Made by a program: the position numbers and the translations under genes
In this document: positions 1-8,166 of the stretch, piece after piece
Numbering within the stretch: the stretch's first letter is position 1
Layout: the number at the start of each line of letters is the position of its first letter
Notes under the pieces: model-generated
Told to the model about the DNA's origin: nothing
Seen by the model: the letters and a program-made list of their open reading frames with translations, nothing else
Database searches by the model: none
Assembly (NCBI GenBank): GCA_900316855.1
Contig: ONEK01000010.1
Coordinates: 19,789 to 83,788 of the forward strand
DNA: 64,000 nt
Direction of reading: 5' to 3'
DNA from: an uncultured Lachnospiraceae bacterium
Lineage (GTDB): Bacteria; Bacillota; Clostridia; Lachnospirales; Lachnospiraceae

Positions 1-43
1 ACTGCCTGAGGATTGACAGGCCGTGTAAGATGGAATTCTGAGT

Positions 44-80
44 AAAGCATCCTTCCGATGGATTCGGGAGGGTGCTTTTT
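44..80 (+). terminator. Rho-independent terminator of an upstream gene outside the window
   Basis: Arms AAAGCATCC (44-52) and GGGTGCTTT (70-78) pair with one wobble and run into a T tract ending at 80. It lies between the window edge and helD, so it most likely ends a transcript whose gene is off the left edge. Confidence 0.75.
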
Positions 81-118
81 AAGTACGAAAAGGGACGGAA
101 AGGAACTGCAGAGTATCT

Positions 119-2185
119 ATGGACGAGAAGACATTCGGGCAGGAGCAGCAGCACCTTGGCAGTGTTTACCGCCGGCTCCTTGAAATGAAGAGGGAGCTGG
201 AGCAGGAAATCGCGCAGGTGGACCGGGAGGCTGCCGGAGAGAAAAACGATATCCGCGACAATCTGAGATTTGATTTCTCCGATGACGACGCGAAGATCGA
301 GACCTACGGCGAAATCGAGGTCTGGAACCGTTATATTGACAGCTACAATGTCAAGTCCGACACCCTTTCCGATAAGCTCTCCAGGGTCAACACTCTGCTG
401 AAGGCACCGTATTTTGCCAGGATCCGGCTGCAGTTTGACCCGGAAGAGGGGCCGGAGGACTATTACATCGGCAGCACGTCGGTTGCGGAGAACGACTATG
501 ACCAGATGGTCATCGACTGGCGCTCGCCGATTGCGGAGACCTATTACAACCAGGAAAACGGAAGAACCTCCTACGAGGTGGACGGCCGGAAGATTCCCGT
601 GGACCTGAAGCTGCGCAGGCAGTTTGACCTGTCGAAGGACAAGCTGCATTCGTATTTCGACACACAGATCGCCATCGAGGACCCCATGCTGCTGGAATCG
701 CTCTCCAGGCAGCGCACGGATAAGATGCAGGCTATTACGGCCACGATCCAGAGGGAGCAGAATGCCGTCATCCGTCATCCGGACGCACCGGCGCTTCTCG
801 TAAACGGGATTGCCGGAAGCGGCAAGACGTCCGTGCTGCTGCAGAGGATTGCGTACCTCTTCTACCGCCAGAGGAAGACGCTCCGTCCGGACCAGGTGTT
901 CCTGATGACACTGAATCCTGTTTTCAGCCAGTACATCGCCAACGTGCTGCCTGACCTCGGGGAGCGCAATCCGAATACCTATACCTGGCTGGAGTTCATG
1001 GACTCCGTACACTGTCCGATCCGCGAAACGAACTATGACAGGACGTCCGGGGAGGATCTTGCGGCAATCGACGAGGGACTGAAAACCCTGCAGCCGGAGG
1101 CGGAGTTTTTCCACGGGATTTACCAGAAGGGGACGCGGATCCTGTCTGCGAAGGACATTCTGGAAACGCTCAGACTCCACAGTCAGATACCCATGGGTGT
1201 CCGTCTGATCCAGATTACAATCGATGAGCTGGAGGAACGGGCAAGGCAGGTGCTGCGCCGCAGGGCGGCTGGCGGAAGGGATGCGCAGGAATCCACTGCC
1301 CCCGGACAGGATGTCCTTGATCCTGCCGCGGAGAATGAGCTGCAGAATGACAACGGCGGTGCCTTCCATGCCATCCGCACCTGCAGCTGGATTGATTACG
1401 GAAAGATCGGGCAGCGTCTTCTGGGTGTGAAGCGCCTCACGGCCATTGAATGGTTCTACCTGAAGATGGCACTGACGGGGGAATGTGCACGAAACGCGAA
1501 ATATGTCTGCATTGACGAGGTTCAGGACTACACACAGGCACAGATCCTGACCCTGATGCGGTATTTCCCGAATGCGAAATTTCTGATGCTGGGAGATGAG
1601 TTCCAGGCGATCCGTCCGGGCACGGTATCGTTCCGGGAACTGGCGGAAGATTTCGACAGCCGCGGCAGGGAGGCAGTCCGGCTGTCCCTGATGACGAGCT
1701 ACCGCTCTTCGCCGGAGATTACGGACCTGTTCACGGCACTCCTGCCCGAGAAGGAGCGTATTCTGACCACATCCGTACAGCGCCCCGGCATCGTACCGTT
1801 CCTTTGCGCCTATGAGAACCCGGACGAGCTGACAAAGGAGCTGATTCACCTGCTGGAGGAGTTTGGCAGCGGAGAAGGGCTGACGGCAGTCATCTGTGAG
1901 AACCGCAGGAGCGTGGAACGGATCGCCGCAAGGCTCGGGGACCGCGCACCGCATATCCTGAAGGCACATGACAGCCTGCCGGAGCGGGGCGCCGTGCTCG
2001 CGGAGCTCTCGTTCTGCAAGGGTCTGGAGTTTGATAATGTCATCCTTCCGGATGCGGATCCGGAGCGCTATCCGGACGAGATTCTGTCCCGCCACCGGCT
2101 GTATACGGCCATCAGCCGTGCGACAAGGCGGCTCGTGATTGTGGCGGACCGCAGGCTGACAGGACTTCTTGCGAATCAGCAGTGA
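119..2185 (+). CDS. helD: HelD-family UvrD/Rep-like ATPase (RNA polymerase recycling factor)
   Basis: A 688-residue superfamily 1 motor. Residues 1-100 are charged and helical, as in the N-terminal arm of HelD that enters the RNA polymerase channel. The Walker A loop GIAGSGKTS lies at 230-238, followed by a Walker B stretch IDEVQDYT, a GLEFDNVI motif and the C-terminal helicase motif LYTAISRATRRLV. HelD proteins bind stalled RNA polymerase and use ATP to release it from DNA; they are not replicative helicases. The start follows a GGAAAGGA stretch at about 96-103. The gene stands alone, with the hup promoter behind it. Length suits the Firmicutes HelD group. The RNA polymerase role is inferred from the family. 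Confidence 0.85.
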   Translation: MDEKTFGQEQQHLGSVYRRLLEMKRELEQEIAQVDREAAGEKNDIRDNLRFDFSDDDAKIETYGEIEVWNRYIDSYNVKSDTLSDKLSRVNTLLKAPYFARIRLQFDPEEGPEDYYIGSTSVAENDYDQMVIDWRSPIAETYYNQENGRTSYEVDGRKIPVDLKLRRQFDLSKDKLHSYFDTQIAIEDPMLLESLSRQRTDKMQAITATIQREQNAVIRHPDAPALLVNGIAGSGKTSVLLQRIAYLFYRQRKTLRPDQVFLMTLNPVFSQYIANVLPDLGERNPNTYTWLEFMDSVHCPIRETNYDRTSGEDLAAIDEGLKTLQPEAEFFHGIYQKGTRILSAKDILETLRLHSQIPMGVRLIQITIDELEERARQVLRRRAAGGRDAQESTAPGQDVLDPAAENELQNDNGGAFHAIRTCSWIDYGKIGQRLLGVKRLTAIEWFYLKMALTGECARNAKYVCIDEVQDYTQAQILTLMRYFPNAKFLMLGDEFQAIRPGTVSFRELAEDFDSRGREAVRLSLMTSYRSSPEITDLFTALLPEKERILTTSVQRPGIVPFLCAYENPDELTKELIHLLEEFGSGEGLTAVICENRRSVERIAARLGDRAPHILKAHDSLPERGAVLAELSFCKGLEFDNVILPDADPERYPDEILSRHRLYTAISRATRRLVIVADRRLTGLLANQQ

Positions 2186-2275
2186 AAATCCGTCCCGCAG
2201 CGCACCGCAGGCCGGAAAAACGAGGAAAAAAGCCCGAAAAAGCCCGAAAATTGCACAAAAAACGGGCAGAAGGAC

Positions 2276-2304
2276 TTGCCCCGCGCGAAACACTCTGCTA
2301 TGCT
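2276..2304 (+). promoter_or_regulatory. Predicted sigma-A promoter of hup
   Basis: TTGCCC at 2276-2281 and TATGCT at 2299-2304 are separated by 17 bases, about 50 bases before the HU start. The upstream segment 2196-2275 is A-rich and holds no gene. Confidence 0.6.
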
Positions 2305-2352
2305 GTGTAGAGCAAGCCAATCAGGGCTTACAGAGAAAAGGAGAGTAATGAA

Positions 2353-2634
2353 ATGAACAAGACAGAACTTACAGCAGCTGTCGCTGAGGCGGCAGGAATT
2401 TCCAAGAAGGATGCCGCAGCATCCGTTGATGCATTTGTTGCAACCGTTACAGATGCACTGAAGAAGGGTGACAAGGTTTCCCTCGTTGGTTTCGGTACTT
2501 TCGAGGTTGGCGAGCGTGCAGCAAGGACCGGACGCAACCCTCAGACCGGCAAGGCCATCAAGATCAAGGCTTCCAAGTCTCCCAAGTTCAAGGCCGGCAA
2601 GGCACTCAAGGATGCTGTCAACGGCAAGCACTGA
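2353..2634 (+). CDS. hup: HU-family histone-like DNA-binding protein
   Basis: A 93-residue basic protein with the standard HU layout: an N-terminal dimerisation helix pair beginning [15 protein letters not shown], a central beta saddle [10 protein letters not shown] (41-50), and the arm motif GRNPQTG (60-66) that inserts a proline into the DNA minor groove. It compacts and bends DNA as a homodimer. A ribosome site AAGGAGAG (2337-2344) sits nine bases before the ATG. The gene is monocistronic, with its own promoter and a strong terminator immediately downstream. Codon choice is more uniform than in neighbouring genes, consistent with high expression. Confidence 0.96.
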   Translation: MNKTELTAAVAEAAGISKKDAAASVDAFVATVTDALKKGDKVSLVGFGTFEVGERAARTGRNPQTGKAIKIKASKSPKFKAGKALKDAVNGKH

Positions 2635-2659
2635 TTGACTGCTGATATAAAGGATGAAT

Positions 2660-2691
2660 GGGGCAGGTGCGAAGGCACCTGCCCCATTTTT
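2660..2691 (+). terminator. Rho-independent terminator of hup
   Basis: Perfect 11-base arms GGGGCAGGTGC (2660-2670) and GCACCTGCCCC (2675-2685) with a GAAG loop are followed by ATTTTT. An in-frame ATG at 2658 upstream of ldh lies inside this hairpin, which argues against that earlier start. Confidence 0.93.
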
Positions 2692-2705
2692 ATAGAGGTG
2701 CGGGA

Positions 2706-3680
2706 ATGAGTATTTCCTATGGAAAACTGGTCATCATCGGCGCGGGGAAGGTCGGGTCCTCTATCCTCAACGCCGCGCTGCAGATGAACCTGCTGGACGA
2801 TATTGTCGTGGTGAACCGGAACCGGCAGCGGGCGCTGGGGGAGGTGCTGGACGCCAGTCACACGACGGCGTTCGCCTATAGTGCCAACGCCAGCATCCGG
2901 GTAGGCGATTACGAGGACTGCAGGGACGCGCATATCATTGTAGTAACGGCGGGACCCTCCATCCAGCCCGGAAACCATGAGCGCAACACCCTGCTGCACC
3001 AGAATGTGCAGGTAATGAACGAGGTCATGACGAACATCACGAAATATACAAAGGAAGCGATCATCGTCATCGTCTCGAACCCGCTGGATATCCTGACGTA
3101 CCTCTCCTGCAGGAAATTCGACTATCCGGAGAACCGGATCCTCGGAACCGGCACGCTTCTGGATACCGCGCGTTTCAACAAAATGATCGGGGACCAGTGC
3201 GGTGTCGATGCCAAGAATGTTGTCGGATTTGTTCTGGGTGAACACGGCGCGACCAGCTTCATTCCCTGGAATACGGTCAATATTGTCGGGGTGCCGTTCA
3301 ATGAACTGCAGCAGAAGTTCGGCCTCGAAAAGCCGCTGGACAGGGAGCAGCTTCTGCGCGAAACGAAAACTGTCGGGCCGCGCATCGTCGACCTGAAGGG
3401 CTATACCTCGTCCGGCGTATCACTCGCGGCATGCAGGATCATCGGCGCGATCGTGCGCAACGAGCACTGCATCATCCCGGTATCCACGGTCATGCGCGGT
3501 CAGTACGGCTACAGCGACGCGGCCATGAGCCTTCCCTGCGTGATCGGCAGGGAGGGTATCAGCAGGGTGCTGGAGCTGCCGCTGGACGACGAGGGGATGA
3601 ATGATCTGAAGATCTGCCATGACCATCTGCGGGAGCTGATCCTGGAAGCACAGAACGAGGTGCAGGATGAGCCTGCCTGA
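2706..3680 (+). CDS. Lactate/2-hydroxyacid dehydrogenase of the LDH/MDH family
   Basis: A 324-residue NAD-dependent dehydrogenase. It has the Rossmann loop GAGKVGS (12-18), the NPLDILTY segment, the catalytic pair around Asp153/Arg156, and the catalytic histidine in GEHGATSF (His180). The start at 2706 follows GAGGTG and clears the hup terminator. The substrate-specificity loop (83-92, GPSIQPGN) differs from the usual LDH NQKPG form: the position normally Gln (lactate) or Arg (malate) appears to be Ile, with a one-residue insertion. The substrate may therefore be a bulkier 2-oxo acid, as in L-2-hydroxyisocaproate dehydrogenases. Automated calls would say L-lactate dehydrogenase. It is monocistronic and followed by a 13-base tandem duplication (3676-3701) that includes its stop codon. 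Confidence 0.85.
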   Translation: MSISYGKLVIIGAGKVGSSILNAALQMNLLDDIVVVNRNRQRALGEVLDASHTTAFAYSANASIRVGDYEDCRDAHIIVVTAGPSIQPGNHERNTLLHQNVQVMNEVMTNITKYTKEAIIVIVSNPLDILTYLSCRKFDYPENRILGTGTLLDTARFNKMIGDQCGVDAKNVVGFVLGEHGATSFIPWNTVNIVGVPFNELQQKFGLEKPLDREQLLRETKTVGPRIVDLKGYTSSGVSLAACRIIGAIVRNEHCIIPVSTVMRGQYGYSDAAMSLPCVIGREGISRVLELPLDDEGMNDLKICHDHLRELILEAQNEVQDEPA

Positions 3681-3730
3681 CGCGGACGCCTGACGCGGAC
3701 GCGGGCTGTGTATTCCGGCCTGCAGTGTGC

Positions 3731-3736
3731 TATACT
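3731..3736 (+). promoter_or_regulatory. Extended -10 element upstream of pyrF
   Basis: TGCTATACT (3728-3736) matches an extended -10 box, about 50 bases before the pyrF start. No good -35 is visible 17 bases upstream. Confidence 0.5.
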
Positions 3737-3784
3737 GCGTGTGTTGCCTGCGGGGGAGATAATTTAAGAGGAAAGTCTGGAACC

Positions 3785-4723
3785 ATGATAGCAAAACTGA
3801 TCGATAAAATCCGTGAGAAAAACGCCCCTGTCGCAGTCGGTCTCGATCCCGACATGAAGTTTATTCCGGAGCATCTCCTCAAGGATGCCCGCAGGGACCA
3901 CGCCGTTTCCCTGTACGGGGATGATGAGCTGATGGCTGCCGCAGAGGCGGTTTTCCGCTTCAACAAGGAGATCATCGATGCAGTCGCTGACCTTGTGCCT
4001 GCGGTAAAACCGCAGTCCGCGATGTACGAGCAGTTCGGCGTACCGGGCATGAGTGCCTTCTGGCGGACTGTCCAGTATGCGAAGGAGAAGGATCTCATCG
4101 TCATCGGCGATGTGAAGCGGGGAGATATCGGCTCTACCTCCGGGGCTTACGCGCGGGCTCACCTTGGCAGGGTCAAGGTCGACGGGCACGCCCTGCGCGT
4201 TTTCGATGAGGATTTTGCCACGGTCAACCCTTACCTCGGCACGGACGGAATCAAACCGTTCATCGACGTGTGCAATGAGGCGGACAAGGGCATCTTCGTT
4301 CTGGTGAAGACGTCCAATCCATCGAGCGGGGAGTTCCAGGACGTGCCGGTGAAGGACGGCAGGCCGCTCTATGAGCTGGTCGGGGAAAAAGTAGCCGAAT
4401 GGGGACAGCTGTCCATGGACGGCGATTATTCCAATGTCGGCGCTGTCGTCGGCGCAACGTACCCGGAGCAGGCCGGGCACCTTCGCGCTCTCATGCCCCA
4501 TACGTTTATCCTGGCGCCGGGCTATGGCGCACAGGGAGCTGCGGCGAAGGACCTTAAGGGATTTTTCAACGCGGACGGAACGGGCTGTATCGTGAATTCC
4601 TCCCGCGGTATCATTGCGGCATACACGAAGGAAAAATACGCGAAATACGGCGCGGACGGCTTCGCGGACGCGGCGAGGGCAGCGGCGATGGATATGATTG
4701 AGGACCTGCGCACGATCCTGTGA
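3785..4723 (+). CDS. pyrF: Orotidine 5'-phosphate decarboxylase
   Basis: Decarboxylates OMP to UMP, the last step of de novo UMP synthesis. It has 312 residues, the longer clostridial/mycobacterial type rather than the 230-residue E. coli type. The catalytic DxKxxD motif is GDVKRGD (Asp109, Lys111, Asp114). The substrate-binding segments VGLDPDMKF near the N-terminus and VKTSNPSSGEFQD are present. ATG 3785 follows an AGAGGAAAG ribosome site; a frame reaching back to 3725 lacks one. pyrE begins 25 bases after the stop, so both are probably transcribed from the extended -10 promoter. No PyrR-type attenuator is visible. Confidence 0.95.
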   Translation: MIAKLIDKIREKNAPVAVGLDPDMKFIPEHLLKDARRDHAVSLYGDDELMAAAEAVFRFNKEIIDAVADLVPAVKPQSAMYEQFGVPGMSAFWRTVQYAKEKDLIVIGDVKRGDIGSTSGAYARAHLGRVKVDGHALRVFDEDFATVNPYLGTDGIKPFIDVCNEADKGIFVLVKTSNPSSGEFQDVPVKDGRPLYELVGEKVAEWGQLSMDGDYSNVGAVVGATYPEQAGHLRALMPHTFILAPGYGAQGAAAKDLKGFFNADGTGCIVNSSRGIIAAYTKEKYAKYGADGFADAARAAAMDMIEDLRTIL

Positions 4724-4748
4724 CAGGCAGGAGGGACAGAACAGGCTT

Positions 4749-5426
4749 ATGGAAAAATACAAGAAGGAATTCATCGACTTCATGGTCGATTCCCATGTAC
4801 TGAGGTTCGGGGATTTCACATTGAAAAGCGGCAGAAAATCTCCGTTTTTCATGAACGCCGGCCTGTATCAGACCGGGTCCGAGCTGATGAAGCTCGGCGA
4901 GTTCTACGCGCGTGCCATCCATGATGTGTACGGGCTCGAGTTTGACGTCCTGTTCGGACCTGCCTACAAGGGAATTCCGCTTGCGGTCGCAACGACAATT
5001 GCCATCAGCAGCCTGTACGGCCGTGACGTGCGCTACAGTGCAAACCGCAAGGAAATCAAGGATCATGGCGACACCGGGATTCTGCTGGGGGCGAAGCTGC
5101 ATGACGGTGACCGTGTTGTCATCATCGAGGATGTGACGACGAGCGGGGCCTCCATGGCGGAGACGGTGCCGATCCTGCGCGCACAGGCAGACGTGGATAT
5201 CACAGGCCTGATGGTTTCCCTGAACCGGTGTGAGCTCGGCATGGGAGGCAGGGTTTCCGCACTGGAGGAAATCCGCGAAAAATACGGCTTCCCCACCAAC
5301 GCCATCGTCTCCATGGACGAGGTCGTGGAGTATCTGGGCAAGTCCAATGATGAGCGGGGACCGCTCCTTGACGAGAGCATGAAGAAGACACTGAAGGCTT
5401 ACTATGATGAGTATGGAGTGAAGTGA
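4749..5426 (+). CDS. pyrE: Orotate phosphoribosyltransferase
   Basis: Transfers phosphoribose from PRPP to orotate, giving OMP for PyrF. The 225-residue protein carries the PRPP-binding loop VVIIEDVTTSGAS (123-135) and the flexible catalytic segment around KEIKDHGDTG. A GGAGGG ribosome site lies about 15 bases before ATG 4749. It forms the second gene of a pyrF-pyrE pair; the other UMP genes pyrB, pyrC and pyrD are not in this window. The stop codon is directly followed by the TTG start of the next gene, suggesting coupled translation. Confidence 0.96.
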   Translation: MEKYKKEFIDFMVDSHVLRFGDFTLKSGRKSPFFMNAGLYQTGSELMKLGEFYARAIHDVYGLEFDVLFGPAYKGIPLAVATTIAISSLYGRDVRYSANRKEIKDHGDTGILLGAKLHDGDRVVIIEDVTTSGASMAETVPILRAQADVDITGLMVSLNRCELGMGGRVSALEEIREKYGFPTNAIVSMDEVVEYLGKSNDERGPLLDESMKKTLKAYYDEYGVK

Positions 5427-5744
5427 TTGAAAAAACCGCGCAGTTATCTGTTTACATCCCGAAAACAGTCTGTCCGGGCGATGGCTGCATCGATTCTGGG
5501 CGCGGTATCACTGGTTTCCTCCGTGCTGATGATCCGTCTGGCATACGAAAACGGCGGCACCGCAGATTACCACTACGGTGCAGTCGTTTTCGTATGCCTT
5601 ATTTTTGCTCTCGTGGGGCTGATTCTGGCCATCCTGTCAAGGAAGGAACCGGACGTGTGGTATTTTTTTACCTATCTCGGGGTAATCCTCAACTCCGCTG
5701 ACCTGCTGCTGTGCTTTGTGATCATGTACCTCGGTGTGGTCTGA
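5427..5744 (+). CDS. Small three-helix membrane protein, DUF6142-like
   Basis: A 105-residue protein starting with TTG immediately after the pyrE stop, with no untranslated gap. A basic N-terminus (MKKPRSYLFTSRKQ) precedes three hydrophobic segments at about 20-40, 51-70 and 79-103, joined by short polar loops. I recognise it, from memory, as resembling the DUF6142 small membrane proteins of Lachnospiraceae. No enzymatic motif is visible and its function is unknown. Placement suggests co-expression with pyrFE. An overlapping open frame starting at 5423 has no recognisable protein features and is rejected. Confidence 0.7.
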   Translation: MKKPRSYLFTSRKQSVRAMAASILGAVSLVSSVLMIRLAYENGGTADYHYGAVVFVCLIFALVGLILAILSRKEPDVWYFFTYLGVILNSADLLLCFVIMYLGVV

Positions 5745-5767
5745 AAAGAGAGGGGAGATGCGCAGCG

Positions 5768-5805
5768 GCGAAACAATCCGTAATCACTTTTGACACCTTA
5801 ATCAA
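5768..5805. repeat. Dispersed 38-base intergenic element, copy A
   Basis: This segment, GCGAAAC through TTTTGACACCTTAATCAA, matches 50673-50710 at 32 of 38 positions. Its last 18 bases recur exactly at 47021-47038. It lies after the small membrane protein and just before the M29 peptidase start. No -10 box sits at the right distance from the TTGACA inside it, so it does not look like a promoter. Confidence 0.7.
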
Positions 5806-5820
5806 GGAAGAACAGAGAAT

Positions 5821-7947
5821 ATGACAGAGAGATTTACACTGGCAGCAGGCAGAATCCGTGAAATCAGCCGGCTTTCAGCGGTAGACGGGCGATTCCGTGA
5901 TTATTTCGAAAGGACGGCCTCCCAGATTGCTGCCTGGCTTGAGGAGTACGACTACCTCCATTCCGCAGAGCGAAGGACTGCCTCCCCCAGGATCCTCGCG
6001 CAGCACAACCATGCGCTGTACGAGGACATCCTGCCGGAGCACTACGGGCAAAGCTACGCAAATCCGGATTACGCAAAGCAGCAGCTTGGGAAGGAATTCG
6101 GACCGCTCCTTGCCGCGCTTGTCTTCGAGTGCCGCGCTATCATTCCGTTTGTCTACGAGGATGCCGCAGAGGAAATTACGATCCGCATGGAACTGTTCCT
6201 GGAGATCGAGACGGCCTTTGAAGTGGAGAAAAGGCAGTTCGAAGCGCTGAAAGCGGAGGGGAAGGATCCGTCTGAGCGCGGGATCACCGGCGTTCCTGCC
6301 GCGCAGGGAATCCGGAAGATCTTCCGGGACTTTCTCATGGATTACGCAGAGGCAGAGGACGCCCTTGAGATTGCCGATAAGCTGACGGTGCGCGAAGGAA
6401 GCGCTTCGGCACGGATTCTGCACGAGAGGGACCTGACAGATCCGCGGACCCTGTATGATTACGGCGAGTTCATCACCGGAAATGAGCTCGGAGCGCAGGA
6501 GCTTCTTGCGGGTCTTTCCAATGAGGAAGTTGACCGTCTCGCGATGACGTTCACAGAGGGGTATCGGGCCGGCTTTGTCAAAACCGGCAAACACCTTGAG
6601 CTGAAAAGCTGTGTCGGCCTGATCTGGCATGCGGGCTTTGAACGCGTGATCAGGCGGGCCATGGAGAGGTTCGCGGACCTTGGCAAAACCTGCTCGTGCT
6701 TCCGGGAGGTGCTGACCCTGTTCCGGACGATCGGCCCGGACGCGACCGGCATTGCCGGAGCGGACCCGAACCCGCAGTACCGTTATGACCACCGGGAGGA
6801 CCTTGGCCTGTTTCTCGATGACGCCATGAATGACCGGAGGATCGAAGCTCTGGACAACGCCTACCGCAGGCAGAGGGAGGAGACACGGCAGTTCGCGGGT
6901 CCTGCCGTGCTGGAGTCGTTCGGCGAGGAGCCGTTTGCCCCTGTTTCCTCCGGGGCCAGGGTTACACTGGATTCCCTGCAGCAGAAAATGATGGCGCAGT
7001 ATCGACAGAAGGCAGTGCTGTTTTATAATGAGGCTGTCATCGGCAGCAATCGCTCCTTTACCATTATGGACCTGCCTCTTCCGGGCATTGCAGCTTCCCG
7101 GGATCAGTACGGTGAGATTTTCGAAGCGATTGTCCGGATCAACACGCTTGATTTAGCGAAGTACCGGGAAATCCAGCAGATATTGATCAATGCGCTGGAT
7201 ACGGCGGATAAGCTCGAAGTGAAGGGAGCGAACGGCAACCGCACGGATCTTTGCGTCAATCTGTGGAAGCTGAACGATCCTATGAAGGAAACGATCTTCG
7301 AAAACTGCGTTGCGGATGTCAATATTCCGGTCGGGGAGATATTCACTTCCCCCGTCCTTCACGGGACGAACGGCGTGCTGCATGTGAAGCGGGTTTTCCT
7401 GGAGGGACTGGAATACAGGGATCTTTGCCTGACGTTTCGTGACGGGTGCGTCAGTGATTATTCCTGCGGGAATTTCGCGGGGGAATCCGGCGGCGCCAAA
7501 CGGGGCCGTGCCTACATCGAGGAAAATATTCTGTTCCATCACAGGACGCTTCCCATGGGAGAGTGCGCGATCGGGACGAATACGACCGCCTATGCGGCGG
7601 GAAAGAGGTACGGAATTTCCGGCCGTCTTCCGATTCTCATCGCGGAGAAGACAGGTCCCCACTTCGCCGTAGGAGATACGTGCTATTCCCACGAGGAGGA
7701 CAACAGGGCTTTTAATCCTGACGGAAAGGAAATCGTTGCGAAGGACAACGACTTTTCAAAAAAGCGCGGTATCGATCCGCAGAACGCTTATTTCGGCTGC
7801 CATACGGATATCACGATTCCCTATGAGGAGCTGGGAAGCATTGAGGCGGTAAGGAGGGACGGAAGCCGCGTAACACTCCTGAGGGACGGAAGGTTTGTCC
7901 TTCCGGGGACAGAGGAGCTTAACGCGCCGCTGGACGAACTGAAGTGA
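5821..7947 (+). CDS. M29-family metallo-aminopeptidase with long N-terminal extension
   Basis: The C-terminal part matches the M29 (AmpS/AmpT) aminopeptidases that remove N-terminal residues with a two-metal centre. The metal ligands can be read off: Glu506 (VGEIFTSP), Glu581 (MGECAIGTN), His614 (TGPHFAVG), Tyr622 (DTCYSHEED), and His661/Asp663 in the HxD motif GCHTDITIP. Classic M29 enzymes have about 400 residues; this one has 708, with about 300 extra N-terminal residues rich in acidic and aromatic residues and no motif I recognise. A weak AGGAAG site precedes ATG 5821. The gene is cytoplasmic with no signal peptide, and probably monocistronic. Confidence 0.8.
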   Translation: MTERFTLAAGRIREISRLSAVDGRFRDYFERTASQIAAWLEEYDYLHSAERRTASPRILAQHNHALYEDILPEHYGQSYANPDYAKQQLGKEFGPLLAALVFECRAIIPFVYEDAAEEITIRMELFLEIETAFEVEKRQFEALKAEGKDPSERGITGVPAAQGIRKIFRDFLMDYAEAEDALEIADKLTVREGSASARILHERDLTDPRTLYDYGEFITGNELGAQELLAGLSNEEVDRLAMTFTEGYRAGFVKTGKHLELKSCVGLIWHAGFERVIRRAMERFADLGKTCSCFREVLTLFRTIGPDATGIAGADPNPQYRYDHREDLGLFLDDAMNDRRIEALDNAYRRQREETRQFAGPAVLESFGEEPFAPVSSGARVTLDSLQQKMMAQYRQKAVLFYNEAVIGSNRSFTIMDLPLPGIAASRDQYGEIFEAIVRINTLDLAKYREIQQILINALDTADKLEVKGANGNRTDLCVNLWKLNDPMKETIFENCVADVNIPVGEIFTSPVLHGTNGVLHVKRVFLEGLEYRDLCLTFRDGCVSDYSCGNFAGESGGAKRGRAYIEENILFHHRTLPMGECAIGTNTTAYAAGKRYGISGRLPILIAEKTGPHFAVGDTCYSHEEDNRAFNPDGKEIVAKDNDFSKKRGIDPQNAYFGCHTDITIPYEELGSIEAVRRDGSRVTLLRDGRFVLPGTEELNAPLDELK

Positions 7948-7952
7948 AAGAC

Positions 7953-8022
7953 TGATCATACGGGTGAAACCGCCTTCGCGGATTTCACCCGATGAACGCC
8001 TGCTTACGCAAGCATAAGGAGG
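7953..8022. repeat. 70-base direct repeat, copy 1 (hairpin plus Shine-Dalgarno)
   Basis: Matches 8093-8162 at 68 of 70 positions. It contains a hairpin with arms CGGGTGAAA (7961-7969) and TTTCACCCG (7983-7991) and an inner CCGC/GCGG stem, a second small stem, and an AAGGAGG ribosome site (8016-8022). After this copy the ribosome site faces ATG-TGA (8032-8037), a start directly followed by a stop. Confidence 0.9.
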
Positions 8023-8029
8023 AAATTCA

Positions 8030-8090
8030 GAATGTGACGCCGATGCGTCACATTCATGAATACGAACCCGACGGAAGGGCATCGGGTTCG
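8030..8090. repeat. Two perfect hairpins between the direct repeats
   Basis: Arms GAATGTGACG (8030-8039) and CGTCACATTC (8046-8055) form a perfect 10-base stem. Arms CGAACCCGA (8063-8071) and TCGGGTTCG (8082-8090) form a 9-base stem. Neither is followed by a T tract, so they are not ordinary terminators. Confidence 0.85.
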
Positions 8091-8092
8091 AA

Positions 8093-8162
8093 TGATCATA
8101 CGGGTGAAACCGTCTTCGCGGATTTCACCCGATGAACGCCTGCTTACGCAGGCATAAGGAGG
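8093..8162. repeat. 70-base direct repeat, copy 2, carrying the purE ribosome site
   Basis: The second copy places its AAGGAGG four bases before the purE ATG at 8167. The small hairpin GCCTGC-TTAC-GCAGGC (8138-8153) is perfect here and imperfect in copy 1. The main hairpin is at 8101-8131. Translation initiation of purE is therefore embedded in the repeat. Confidence 0.9.
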
Positions 8163-8166
8163 GATT

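Noticed and set aside
2658..2705. Earlier ATG for the LDH-family gene
   Set aside because: It lies at the base of the hup terminator hairpin, and the added residues are the translated stem.
5423..5701. Alternative reading frame overlapping the DUF6142-like gene
   Set aside because: It lacks membrane segments and family resemblance; the TTG 5427 frame gives a clean three-helix protein coupled to pyrE.
5791..5821. TTGACA in the dispersed element as a -35 box for the M29 gene
   Set aside because: No -10-like sequence lies 16-18 bases downstream in copies A or B, and copy C is followed by a terminator rather than a gene start.
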